64,000 nucleotides of DNA from contig JAXLVN010000001.1 in NCBI GenBank assembly GCA_046328995.1, positions 1,426,001 through 1,490,000 of the forward strand, in the 5' to 3' direction. This DNA is from JADJXV01 sp046328995. GTDB taxonomy: Bacteria > Bacteroidota > Ignavibacteria > Kapaibacteriales > UBA961. Position 1 is the first letter of the stretch. Each line of letters starts with the position of its first letter. The notes beneath the pieces are model-generated. The model ran no database searches and was not told the origin of the DNA. It saw nothing but the letters and a program-made list of their open reading frames with translations. Made by a program: the position numbers and the translations under genes. Below are positions 49,465 to 59,079 of the stretch, piece by piece.

Positions 49465-49799
49465 TGAGAACCCCTTATAATTAAAAAAAAAACTAAAAAT
49501 CAATAAAAATGGAACCAAAACAAGAGTTAACTAAGTTTAAGTGTTTTGAGTTCTAAAAATACCCTTCTTTATTCGTCCGGCAATTGTACTTGGTAAGCCA
49601 ATTGTTTGGTTCCATACCCGGAGCGTATCTTCTCAACGTATTTTTAGGAATCAGGAGCATGTATTTAGGGGTAAATACACTGCCGCTTGACGCCTTCTTT
49701 TCAGACATATACATCGTATCTTCATTATAAATATATTAGTTTAATTTTTTTTGTGATGATATAACAGTACATATTCATTCTATTATTTTTTAGAACTGC
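49465..49799. other. Divergent intergenic region with palindromic element
   Basis: This 335-base gap separates the divergent genes at 49,464 (-) and 49,800 (+) and must hold both promoters. A perfect palindrome, GTATTTA-GGGG-TAAATAC, is at 49,661-49,678, and a similar word GTATTTTTAGG lies near 49,639. These could be operators. The rest is A/T-rich without an evident gene. Confidence 0.5.
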
Positions 49800-51329
49800 A
49801 TGAAACAAACGGACGACTTATTTGACCTGATAAAATCTCTTAAAAAAACAGAAAAACGGTATTTCAAGATCTACGCGACACGGCATTCGGAGCAGGCAAA
49901 CTCGGCAAAACTCTTCTCTGCAATCGAAAAAATGACCGAATATGACGAGTCGGCGTTGCGACGGATATTCAAGGGCGAGAAATTTCTCGATCAGCTTGCG
50001 GTTGCAAAAAATTACCTGTCAAAAATCATCCTTGAGAGCATGACACTCTATCATGCGTCCGACTCTGTGCAGTCTGAGATCACGCATTTACTGCAGCAAG
50101 TGGAATTTTTGCTCAATCGCGGCCTGAATGATCAGGCAGCAAAGAAGCTGACGAAAGCAGAAAATTTATCATCCAAATATGAAAATCACCAGAAAATACT
50201 CGAATGCTGCACCTGGCGGCGTACTTTGCAGACCAAAAGTAATTACAAAGACCTCCCGGCGCTCCTTGAACGCGAGGAGCTTACCCTCAAACGACTCCAA
50301 AATATCTTTGAATACCGTAAGATATCGGCAAAAGTATTTGGAATACTCCGGCAGGTAGGTCGTAATCCCACTGCTGAGCAGTGGGAGCTCATCAACGAGG
50401 CGCTGTCGCATCCCCTGCTGACCGATGCTTCGAATGCGATCTGCTTCGAGTCCACCGGTCATTTTCTCAATATTCACGCAGCTGTCAGCTTTCTCAAAAA
50501 TGACAAACAGGCGATTTATTATTATACCAAATCTCATGTCGAATGGCTCGAAGCGCATCCTTTTCAGATTGAAATCCACCCGAAATCGTATTTGGATTCG
50601 ATACATAACTATCTGCATTCCTGCTTTGATAACCGCAAGTTCAGCGAGCTCGAAGCAGGGCTGACGAAGTTGAAAGCTATTCAAATTGATACGCCGTATC
50701 TTGAGGAACCCACGTTCATTACCATACATTCTTTGGAAATGCTGCTGCGGCTTACGAGCGGTGAATGCACCAAAGGGCTTGAATCTATTCCCCTTGTCGA
50801 GGAGGGAATTGCGAAATTCCCGACGCTGCTGCCGACCGAGAAGGCAATATTGTTCGAACGGGTTATCCGTCTCTTGGTGGCAACCGGTAATCCGGCCGGT
50901 GCACTGAAATGGGTCAATACTCTTATCAATGATTCGGTCATTCGGACGATACGTCCGGATATATTTACGAGTATTAAATTTCTGAACATTCTCGTACACT
51001 TTGACTTAGGAAATATTGACTTTGCGCAGCATTTGATTAAAACAGATGCCAAATATTTCCAGAAAGACAAGCTGCCGTATATTGAGTTTCTCCTGCTCAG
51101 CAGTATTGCTGCGCTGCCGACGGTGAATAAGAAGGTCAGCGTTCCGCCGACATTCTTCCATGATATTCTCGGTGCGTGTGAGCAGCATTTTACCAAGAAT
51201 CCAGGAGAGTTATCTTCGCACTTGTATAATTTATCATGGATTGAAAGCAAGGTCATTTCACAGCCGATGGAGCTGCTTATCCAATCTCATTTTGCAGAAA
51301 TTTACTTGCATAAGCCACCGCAATTCTAG
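49800..51329 (+). CDS. Helical-repeat (TPR-like) cytoplasmic protein, 509 aa
   Basis: A soluble all-helical protein with no signal peptide, no Walker motif, and helix pairs throughout, as in TPR-like scaffolds. Recognisable parts: 'DLIKSLKKTEKRYFKIYATR' at the N-terminus, 'QQVEFLLNRGLNDQAAKKL', 'KAILFERVIRLLVATGNPAG'. I have the impression of a protein type common in Bacteroidetes/Ignavibacteria genomes without known function. Single gene with own terminator at 51,363. Confidence 0.65.
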   Translation: MKQTDDLFDLIKSLKKTEKRYFKIYATRHSEQANSAKLFSAIEKMTEYDESALRRIFKGEKFLDQLAVAKNYLSKIILESMTLYHASDSVQSEITHLLQQVEFLLNRGLNDQAAKKLTKAENLSSKYENHQKILECCTWRRTLQTKSNYKDLPALLEREELTLKRLQNIFEYRKISAKVFGILRQVGRNPTAEQWELINEALSHPLLTDASNAICFESTGHFLNIHAAVSFLKNDKQAIYYYTKSHVEWLEAHPFQIEIHPKSYLDSIHNYLHSCFDNRKFSELEAGLTKLKAIQIDTPYLEEPTFITIHSLEMLLRLTSGECTKGLESIPLVEEGIAKFPTLLPTEKAILFERVIRLLVATGNPAGALKWVNTLINDSVIRTIRPDIFTSIKFLNILVHFDLGNIDFAQHLIKTDAKYFQKDKLPYIEFLLLSSIAALPTVNKKVSVPPTFFHDILGACEQHFTKNPGELSSHLYNLSWIESKVISQPMELLIQSHFAEIYLHKPPQF

Positions 51330-51362
51330 CTACTGCCCTTTCTCTCAGCGCCTCGAACGTAC

Positions 51363-51399
51363 AAAGGCCTCTCCAGAACGAATCAGGGAGGCCTTTTTT
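51363..51399 (+). terminator. Terminator after the helical-repeat gene
   Basis: AAAGGCCTC (51,363-51,371) pairs with GAGGCCTTT (51,388-51,396), followed by T-rich sequence. Confidence 0.85.
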
Positions 51400-51611
51400 A
51401 TTGATGTTGTGTGTCGGTAAGCGCTCAACTCTCTCTGTCAGGTCACAGCGAGCGAAGCGACTAGGTTGACGAGTTCGCCGTTTCCCCTTAGCTACTTCCC
51501 CAAAAAAGAATGGTATATAGTCCATCCTGATGAAAAACGATTCTCCGGCTTACTTTATAATGCACAACGCTCAGGAGAGTAGTCAATTGGTACCTCATAA
51601 TACACTTCGGA

Positions 51612-51648
51612 CAATAAAAAAGGCCTTGCGGGATTTCCGCAAGGCCTT
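51612..51648 (-). terminator. Terminator of the giant T9SS gene (- strand)
   Basis: AAGGCCTTGCGG (51,620-51,631) and CCGCAAGGCCTT (51,637-51,648) form a 12-base stem. On the - strand it is followed by TTTTTTATTG. Placed 22 bases after the stop codon of the giant gene. Confidence 0.9.
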
Positions 51649-51669
51649 GTTGCTTGAGAGCATTTTGGA

Positions 51670-54600
51670 TTATTTCACGACATTGACTTGCTGAACGAGC
51701 GTTGCGTTACCTGCATTCAATGTGAAGAAATACGTACCTGATGCGAGTGATTCTACATTGAAGTGCACATTGTGTGCGCCGGATGTGAATTGCTGGTCGC
51801 GAACGACGGTCGCTACTTCACGTCCTGTAGCATCATGTAATGTAATCGTGACGACTTCTGTGCTTGGAAGCGTGAAGTTGAGTTCTGTTTCACGACGTGC
51901 AGGGTTCGGACTTGGAAGCTCGAAGGTAAATCCATCGAAGCTAACCGGATCGACACCTGATGTACCGGTCACCGTAAAGATTGGTGAGCGGGTATATTCC
52001 ATTTCGGAGTCACCGGAGAGGAAGGCGCGGAGCATACCTTTTGTGGTCGGTACATTCGGCACTACCCAATCCCAGTATCCTTTCACTGCATCATTTGCTA
52101 ATTTCAACGGCATCCATGTCGTACCGCCGTCTTTGCTGAATTCCATGTCAAAGGACGTGACATTGTTTTCAACTGCCCAGCGAACGCGATTTTGTACGCC
52201 GGCTTTCCAGACTTCGGCTGATTTTGGATTGACGAATTTCAATGTGCCTGCTAATACTTTAAACTCTTCTGAGCGGATAACTTCTTCGTTGTTATCTGCT
52301 TCGATCATACGAACGACTGCATGCTTGGAGTTTACAGCAGGTACTTTCCAGCTGAGTGTTCCGGTCGATGCATTGGTTGTTGTCGAAACGCTGGTCCATG
52401 TTTGACCACCGTCAGCGGAGAATTCAAACTTTACATTACCTAAGCTTTGAGCTGACCATTTGATATTGTCGGTTCTACCGCCAACGTACACTGGATCAGG
52501 TTGCGCAGGGCGTGTAATATTTGCAAGAGCAGGGCTGATTGCGAATGCGTTGTCGCTTCTGTCGATTTCATAGCCGGATTCAGCGTCGAGTACGCGAACA
52601 AGACATTGAGTAGCTGTGATGTTTGGAAGCGTCCATGATGTAGTCTTTGCGCCGGAAAGTGCTGTTCCGAATTTGGTCCAGGTTGTTCCGTTGTCAACTG
52701 AATACTCAAGGTTTACATTAGCTTTGCCGTCGCCGTTCCATTGAACGTTATACTTGCGACCGGCTCTCCATTTTTCGCCACCATTAGGAATGGTAACGTT
52801 TGCTGTGTAGGTAAGGACAGGAGTGATAGGTCTCCAGTCGCCGTTTGCTGTTACATTTTCACGAGTTGTAGAGTACACGGCTCTGTTCCAGTGCCATGTA
52901 AAGACTGCAGGGCGATCAGAATTTTTAACTTTAAAGCGTAGCGTACCAAGATATGTGTTCACACTTGGAACAGCGAGACCAACTTTGTTAGATAATGGAG
53001 AAGCGTCAAAAGTAATTTCGATTGCTCTCATATCAGGGATACCATTTTCTGCACCAATTTTTGGAGAGCTTGTTGCAGAACCATCGTATCCAAGTTCACC
53101 ACGATTGCTGAAAGGTACTTTATCTGCACCTTCATACGATACGAAGTCAACGACATTGGAGTTGTATCCAAGACCAAATGTAGAGTTTGCTAAGTTCCAG
53201 TTAGTGCCGGCATTACGGATATACACAGGTACATCAATATAATCACCGGTGCGAATCGGAGTAGCAGTAACCACATATTTAATTGAAGAACCTAATGTCG
53301 ATTCACCTTTCATAAATACTTCAGCTATCGGAGTATTAAGCGATGCTGCAATACCTTCTTTTGCTGCGTTGTTGAATGCCATTGAGAGCTGTGGATCTTC
53401 ATCAGAAATTGCATCAAGAACCGAGCTTCCGATAGCACCACCGTTTGGAGCTGAAAGAGGAGTTGCTTTCTTTGATTCCGGGAAAGATACACCAATAATA
53501 GAAGATACTTTACCGAAGTTTCTATCGACAATCTGACGGTCAGTTGCATTGACAACGCCATCACCGGTTACATCCGAGCGTACAAGAGCTGTACCATTGT
53601 CAACACGTACTCTCACGCGGTCAGCTGCATTGATTTGACCATCTTTTACAACGTCACCACCAACCATTGCAGCAAGTGGGTTAAGAGCGCCACCTGATTG
53701 TCCGTCATTATACACTAGACCGGTAGTAGAGTATCCTGCTGTTGTTGATGTAAAGATAGCACTTCCATACGCTGAGTATGAAGAGGCAGCACTACGTACA
53801 TACGTAAACGCTTGTGGAGCAGGATAAACACCTAACCCTACATAACCGAAGTAATTTCCGACTGTTGCGTTGTAGTTTGCTGCGGTCATCGGATTATTGT
53901 TTGTACCTTCCCATGACATAAAGTCCCATCCTGATTCTACCGGCCATGTTTCGAAGTTATCACCGGTGAAGGTAAAAGTAGCCGGGAATCTTGACATAAC
54001 AGGTAAGTGATTGATATTGTCAACAACTGCCCAGTATGAACCATTATTTAAACTCGTAAAGATAAATGGAATATTACCGAAGTCTGATCCATCTCCCGGA
54101 GGTCCTGCAACTTCCGTGAAAATTGCCGGTGCGGCTGTAGGATCTAATTGCGAATATCCCGGACCTGCATCTGATTCTGCAGTATCGATAAGTGAACCAA
54201 CGGTACCTGCATTATCTGTATATAATTTCAGCTTCACGCCGCCTGCTGCATACGTTGACGGAATATTATTCGGCATTGCTGCTGCTGCACCGACGTGGCG
54301 TCCTTCGAGAAGTACGCGGGCAGTAAAGTTACTGTTTGGCACTACGGTAAAGAGAGGACTTTCTGCGCGAGGAGAAATTACTGTCGTACCGGGCAATGTA
54401 TAGGTATATGTCAAGCGTAACCGTGCATTACTTAATGCTGAAGTAAGTCTTGTTTGACCTGTTGGAGCAGCATCATTATAGACACCGTCATTGTCACCGT
54501 CAGGATCTGCTGTGTTTGGAATGAACTGAGCAGCAAAACGAGGAGCATTACCAGCTAAAAGACCGGCAACTGGGAAGACGTAGCTTGATGTAGTAACAGC

Positions 54601-57600
54601 ACTTAATTCGAATGAAGATGTCTGAGGTAATACTTCATCCCAATAACGGCTACCTACATATTGATAAGGAGATACTATGACATTTCCACCGCCGTAGAGA
54701 GAAAACTCAAGTGAAGGAGCAATGAGTCCTCCCGGATCAGTTGTACCACTACCTTCGTTGAATCCATTAAACAGGAAGTTTGCGCCTGTTGTAGCTGCAT
54801 CATAATCAAAACCAATCCAGCGCACGGTTGTGTTTGTAGATGTAGCTTGTACTTTTTGACGGAATGTCGGCTCAACGACTTTAACAAACGGTTCTACCGG
54901 CACATAGCAAAGGCCAAACGCTTGACCCGGAGTGTTTTGATAGAAGAATGCACGAATACTTGAATTTGTTGAGCCAATCGAGCGGAGGTAACCTACACCG
55001 GCAGGACCATTGACAAATGCACCACCGTTGAAGTCGAACGCTGCTACGAGGTTCGTCTGATAAGTAGAAGTCATGTTGTTGGCTCTTACCGCAGCTGCAC
55101 CACGAATAAAGGTCTTCAAGTCTGGAATAGTGGCCGGAATCACAGAAGAACCACCGGGAGTTCCGTTCCAGAAGCGAATTTCTTTAAATTCACCGATAAA
55201 TGCTTTTGAAGATGTACCGGGTTCATAACCGATGTATGTCGGGAATGTATTTGTTGTACTAAGCACGCAATTAGTATCAATTGGCTGTGCTGTCTGCATA
55301 TCACCATCGATGAAGAATTGAGCGGTAGCTGTACCGACACCACTGTTACGATTGAAATACACTGCAACATGTGTCCATGTCGAATCGAGCTCTACCGAAT
55401 TCGGGCGAAGAACAGGCTTGGTCGTATCGCTTGTAACGGTAGATGTTGTATTCGAAGTATCTGTGATAGCAAGCTGTAATTGACCTGTCGAAAGTAATCT
55501 AAACGAATAGTGTGGTTTTGCGCCGCTGGTCGTGTCGATTTTCGAGAGAATTGGGAAATATCCTTCACCTGAAGTTGGGTAACGATATGGACGTATCCAT
55601 GCTTCCATAAGCGCGGTGTTACCGGAAATGTTCATATCGCTTGCACGGGGTATTTCCAGACGTGTAGCAGAGCTAAGTTGCTGCATCGAGAAATACGGAG
55701 CAACCCATACAGCAGCCGAAGTGCTCGTAAAGCTTTGGTTCGCAGCACTACGACCACGGAGGCGTACAAGAATCGATTGAGAATAATTTACTCCACGCAG
55801 GTTATAGCCGGCACCATCATCAGGTGTAGCACCGTTGTTGTTATACACATTCCATGTAGCTGAATTTTGTTCGATATCTACTGCACCGCCTGCAGGACCA
55901 CCCAGGTTGTCCGTCACGAGTAAACCGGCCGCATCTCGTGCATACGTCCAGGTGCTACCGTTATCTGCACTGAATTGAACATCTAAGTCAGCTGTAGCAT
56001 CATTTGTACCGGCACCGGTTACCGAGCCGAAACCATAGCCAACCCAGCGTACTTCAAATGTACGACCATTGACATTCGAGATACCTTCACAACCGGTCGG
56101 TGAAGTAAGGCGGATATGCGGGAGGTCAGGACGGAAGCGAATGGATGAATTGCTGATTGTACCACTAAGATAATATTGCGCAGGGTCTGTACTTTGTTGA
56201 TACGTAGCATCAGATGCAGCATCATTGCGACTACCTTCAAAGCGATAATACACATCAAGTGAGGTTAAGAGGTTGCCCGGCACTGCGAGTGTCGTAGGGT
56301 CAGGAATACCTGCTACTCTTTGACGAATCTGAGCTTGCGTAAGAGCTGTGCGCCATACACGTGCACCTTTCAATCCTGCGTGTAAGTAATCTGCATCTTC
56401 AATGCTTGTATTGGGATTAACACCAAACCAGATCGGGAAATTAGTTGCAATACCATTGATACCCATACGGATATCAGGAGCTTGTGTATTTGTTTCTTTA
56501 CCGACTAATTCACCATTGACATATAAAGAAATCACATTATCCTGCACAGTAGCAGCTAAATGAACCCAATTACTGGCATGTGAAGCACCAAGCGGATAAG
56601 CGTCACTTGCAACAAGTAATGAATCATATGCAATGACATTGGCAATGTATCCTGAAGGACCACGACCATTAATTTCACGAGCGCGGAAAGCCGGATAGCG
56701 ACCATCTTTCAAATACAACATCCATTGACCTTCGGCTTCTGCACCCGATACCGGACCTGCAGCAGAAACAATCACACCGGTTTCAGAACCGACGGGCTTG
56801 TATTCATTAAGATTAATCCATGTCTCAACCGTTAATTGTGTCGAATTGCTGTAATTGTTCGCCGTTTTGAAGTATTGATTTGTACCGTTTAACTGTGCAA
56901 AGAACAATCTGCCGATTACAAAATTTGCATCGCTTTCGTCGCTGATTCCGAGTGGATCAGCTACACGGTTCGTAATCGGGTTCACGATACCGTTTGTTAA
57001 TTGACGAATACGAATTCTTGCTTCTTCGGAGCGGCTTGCAAAGGATGCATTAGCTTGCCAGAAAACACGGACTACATTACGAAGCCGTGCTTGAGTTCCT
57101 AAATCTTGACCATTGAGGTCTGTAATCGTAAAGTTCGCAGCAAGATTAGGATTGTTTATTTCACCACTGACTAAAGCTGCAGCTGCAGGAGTCAAGGCGT
57201 TCGACGGATCAACCGTTTCTCCTACTCTACCGAACTCTGTCCACGAAACACCACCATTGAGAGAATAGTCAAAAATATAACCAAGATCTTCATCGACTGC
57301 TGCAGGATTGTAAATAAACGGATCAACTGTACGCTCGAAGAAAATAGCATAACCATTATTCGCAGCGACAGACGGAGTGTTCAAAGATGGTCCAAGATAC
57401 GGACTCAGCGGCGCAGCACCTCTGTCTCTATCAACGACTTCAGAAGGACCATTAGGATTGAGTACAGTAATTCCAATAATTTTAAACGCATCAGGATTAA
57501 CAAACGAAACCTGTGACTCGATATCATTGCTGTCACGGTCAAAAATGCGGATATCACCGATGTCGGTGCGACTGTTCCATGAGAAACGTGCAAGCGAATC

Positions 57601-58167
57601 TACCGGGATGGCAGCACCCATATTGTTGATGCTGAATACCAATCTACCGATGTAGCTCCCTCGTCCGGTGCTTGACGGTACAATACCGGCAGTTCCCAAT
57701 GTCGTCAGGTTGACTTCCAGCGAGTAGATAGCATCCGACGCATTACCATAGGCCTGAGTAGTGGGATTATCATACCCGTTGGCTCCAACGCCTAAGTTTG
57801 TAGCTACAGCCGAAGTAATATTCTCCACAGGAGCTGTACCGCCGGTCTGATCCAAGTCATAAATAATTGAGTCAGTTGTAGCAGTAATAGGATCCGGGAA
57901 AGTAGGAATACTTGGAGTAAGGTAGGTCGAATTATAATGTATCGCAAGCGAAGCTGACCCCAGTCGTGTCGTGTTCGACGCTGAAACCGATTTCAGCCAC
58001 ACTTCCACATGGATTTGGTCGTAATGTCTTCGTTGACGAAGAGTTGCAATATAATTCTGAGCGAAGGACTCCGTTGCACACAAGAGCAAGGAAAGGACAG
58101 CAAAAACCGCAAGAGTAATAGCCCGAAATCTATGTCGTCGGCTATTGCAAAGCGTAGGGCAATTCAT
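51670..58167 (-). CDS. Giant T9SS-secreted protein with LamG-, cohesin- and dockerin-like parts (2,165 aa)
   Basis: Start ATG 58,167 has GGAGG just upstream; a longer frame to 58,200 is less likely. After a signal peptide (ending near FAQ) comes a cohesin-like fold ('VEVWLKSVSASNTTRLGSAS'). Two LamG/concanavalin-like domains follow near residues 420-640 ('TQLTVETWINLNEYKP') and 826-1010 ('TALMEAWIRPYRYPTSG'), then a dockerin-type EF-hand pair near 1,505-1,550 ('GGDVVKDGQINAADR', 'DVTGDGVVNATDRQ'). After it come a second cohesin-like part ('GDYIDVPVYIRNAG'), three KRE9-like domains ('PNGGEKWRAGRKYNVQWNG') and a T9SS sorting domain ('PSPNPARRETELNFTLP'). Probably a cell-surface structural or glycan-binding protein. 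No catalytic domain seen. Confidence 0.78.
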   Translation of the reverse strand: MNCPTLCNSRRHRFRAITLAVFAVLSLLLCATESFAQNYIATLRQRRHYDQIHVEVWLKSVSASNTTRLGSASLAIHYNSTYLTPSIPTFPDPITATTDSIIYDLDQTGGTAPVENITSAVATNLGVGANGYDNPTTQAYGNASDAIYSLEVNLTTLGTAGIVPSSTGRGSYIGRLVFSINNMGAAIPVDSLARFSWNSRTDIGDIRIFDRDSNDIESQVSFVNPDAFKIIGITVLNPNGPSEVVDRDRGAAPLSPYLGPSLNTPSVAANNGYAIFFERTVDPFIYNPAAVDEDLGYIFDYSLNGGVSWTEFGRVGETVDPSNALTPAAAALVSGEINNPNLAANFTITDLNGQDLGTQARLRNVVRVFWQANASFASRSEEARIRIRQLTNGIVNPITNRVADPLGISDESDANFVIGRLFFAQLNGTNQYFKTANNYSNSTQLTVETWINLNEYKPVGSETGVIVSAAGPVSGAEAEGQWMLYLKDGRYPAFRAREINGRGPSGYIANVIAYDSLLVASDAYPLGASHASNWVHLAATVQDNVISLYVNGELVGKETNTQAPDIRMGINGIATNFPIWFGVNPNTSIEDADYLHAGLKGARVWRTALTQAQIRQRVAGIPDPTTLAVPGNLLTSLDVYYRFEGSRNDAASDATYQQSTDPAQYYLSGTISNSSIRFRPDLPHIRLTSPTGCEGISNVNGRTFEVRWVGYGFGSVTGAGTNDATADLDVQFSADNGSTWTYARDAAGLLVTDNLGGPAGGAVDIEQNSATWNVYNNNGATPDDGAGYNLRGVNYSQSILVRLRGRSAANQSFTSTSAAVWVAPYFSMQQLSSATRLEIPRASDMNISGNTALMEAWIRPYRYPTSGEGYFPILSKIDTTSGAKPHYSFRLLSTGQLQLAITDTSNTTSTVTSDTTKPVLRPNSVELDSTWTHVAVYFNRNSGVGTATAQFFIDGDMQTAQPIDTNCVLSTTNTFPTYIGYEPGTSSKAFIGEFKEIRFWNGTPGGSSVIPATIPDLKTFIRGAAAVRANNMTSTYQTNLVAAFDFNGGAFVNGPAGVGYLRSIGSTNSSIRAFFYQNTPGQAFGLCYVPVEPFVKVVEPTFRQKVQATSTNTTVRWIGFDYDAATTGANFLFNGFNEGSGTTDPGGLIAPSLEFSLYGGGNVIVSPYQYVGSRYWDEVLPQTSSFELSAVTTSSYVFPVAGLLAGNAPRFAAQFIPNTADPDGDNDGVYNDAAPTGQTRLTSALSNARLRLTYTYTLPGTTVISPRAESPLFTVVPNSNFTARVLLEGRHVGAAAAMPNNIPSTYAAGGVKLKLYTDNAGTVGSLIDTAESDAGPGYSQLDPTAAPAIFTEVAGPPGDGSDFGNIPFIFTSLNNGSYWAVVDNINHLPVMSRFPATFTFTGDNFETWPVESGWDFMSWEGTNNNPMTAANYNATVGNYFGYVGLGVYPAPQAFTYVRSAASSYSAYGSAIFTSTTAGYSTTGLVYNDGQSGGALNPLAAMVGGDVVKDGQINAADRVRVRVDNGTALVRSDVTGDGVVNATDRQIVDRNFGKVSSIIGVSFPESKKATPLSAPNGGAIGSSVLDAISDEDPQLSMAFNNAAKEGIAASLNTPIAEVFMKGESTLGSSIKYVVTATPIRTGDYIDVPVYIRNAGTNWNLANSTFGLGYNSNVVDFVSYEGADKVPFSNRGELGYDGSATSSPKIGAENGIPDMRAIEITFDASPLSNKVGLAVPSVNTYLGTLRFKVKNSDRPAVFTWHWNRAVYSTTRENVTANGDWRPITPVLTYTANVTIPNGGEKWRAGRKYNVQWNGDGKANVNLEYSVDNGTTWTKFGTALSGAKTTSWTLPNITATQCLVRVLDAESGYEIDRSDNAFAISPALANITRPAQPDPVYVGGRTDNIKWSAQSLGNVKFEFSADGGQTWTSVSTTTNASTGTLSWKVPAVNSKHAVVRMIEADNNEEVIRSEEFKVLAGTLKFVNPKSAEVWKAGVQNRVRWAVENNVTSFDMEFSKDGGTTWMPLKLANDAVKGYWDWVVPNVPTTKGMLRAFLSGDSEMEYTRSPIFTVTGTSGVDPVSFDGFTFELPSPNPARRETELNFTLPSTEVVTITLHDATGREVATVVRDQQFTSGAHNVHFNVESLASGTYFFTLNAGNATLVQQVNVVK

Positions 58168-58449
58168 AAAACCTCCATGAGAGATAAAAAATAAAACCAC
58201 ATCCTGTGGAAAATTGAAATCACTTGGACAAATTTCGGTACAAAAATCAAAAACTTTAACTGAATGATTTCATCCGAGCGTCGAATGGCAAGTCACGTGC
58301 CAAACGAAAAAATGTGAAGAAGTAACGTATTTACGGCATTTATCACGATTTATACTGAACAGATTTGAACTTTTGGTGGTGATATTGTCTATTTTTAGCC
58401 ACAATATTTTTTCAGTCTTCACCTGCCTTGCTACCTCAGCTGCCATGAA

Positions 58450-58884
58450 TTATCCCTCCATTGCATCACTTTTTTGCACGACCTCTGCTCTTTCCAGCCC
58501 ATTTTCCCGACGCACCCAGAGCAAATACATGGCAAAAAATGGAATCCAGATAAAATCATTACATACATTTGTCCATAAAGTACGCGCCGGGATATTTCCC
58601 AAATAGACATGTACTACCCAGCCGAATGAACCGAGCACCTTGCCCATAAAACCAATAAACGCAAGCTGAGGATACCTTCTCAGATTGCCGCCAACGACCC
58701 AATACCCATAGCCATAGACTGCGACAAACATCCCAACTCCTGAGAATATAAATGGATAATTAATCACCGGAATATCGAAAATTTCGAAAAACAGTGTCGG
58801 AAAAAGCACGACAATTCCACCCCAAAGGAAATTATATACCGCCGCCGCGCGAAACATCCATCGGTAAAATACTTCTTGCGTCAT
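58450..58884 (-). CDS. Small four-helix membrane protein, 144 aa
   Basis: Hydrophobic helices at about residues 12-32, 40-63, 72-94 and 105-123, rich in aromatic residues ('FYRWMFRAAAVYNFLWGGIV', 'GMFVAVYGYGYWVVGGNLRR'). The fold looks like a common small bacterial membrane family without known function. Single gene; no signal peptide. No catalytic residues identified. Confidence 0.65.
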   Translation of the reverse strand: MTQEVFYRWMFRAAAVYNFLWGGIVVLFPTLFFEIFDIPVINYPFIFSGVGMFVAVYGYGYWVVGGNLRRYPQLAFIGFMGKVLGSFGWVVHVYLGNIPARTLWTNVCNDFIWIPFFAMYLLWVRRENGLERAEVVQKSDAMEG

Positions 58885-59079
58885 GTGATTGGTCTGATGT
58901 GTTCAACATGTCAATTCAATTGCAAATTACACTTTTTCAGACATTTTGTTTTTCCATAAAATTTTCACGGATTACATCTCTATTTGATTGCCGTATTTTG
59001 GTATTTTTGCACTCCAATTCCCCCGTCAGTCCGCTACTCTGTCTGTCATTCAATTCTACACATTTATTCTGGAATTTCT

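Larger units (their letters stand above)
51330..51669. other. Convergent intergenic region with two terminators
   Basis: The 340-base gap between convergent genes contains the + strand terminator at 51,363 and the - strand terminator at 51,612-51,648. The stretch between (about 51,420-51,600) has no frame with a start and ribosome binding site that I would accept. Confidence 0.6.
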
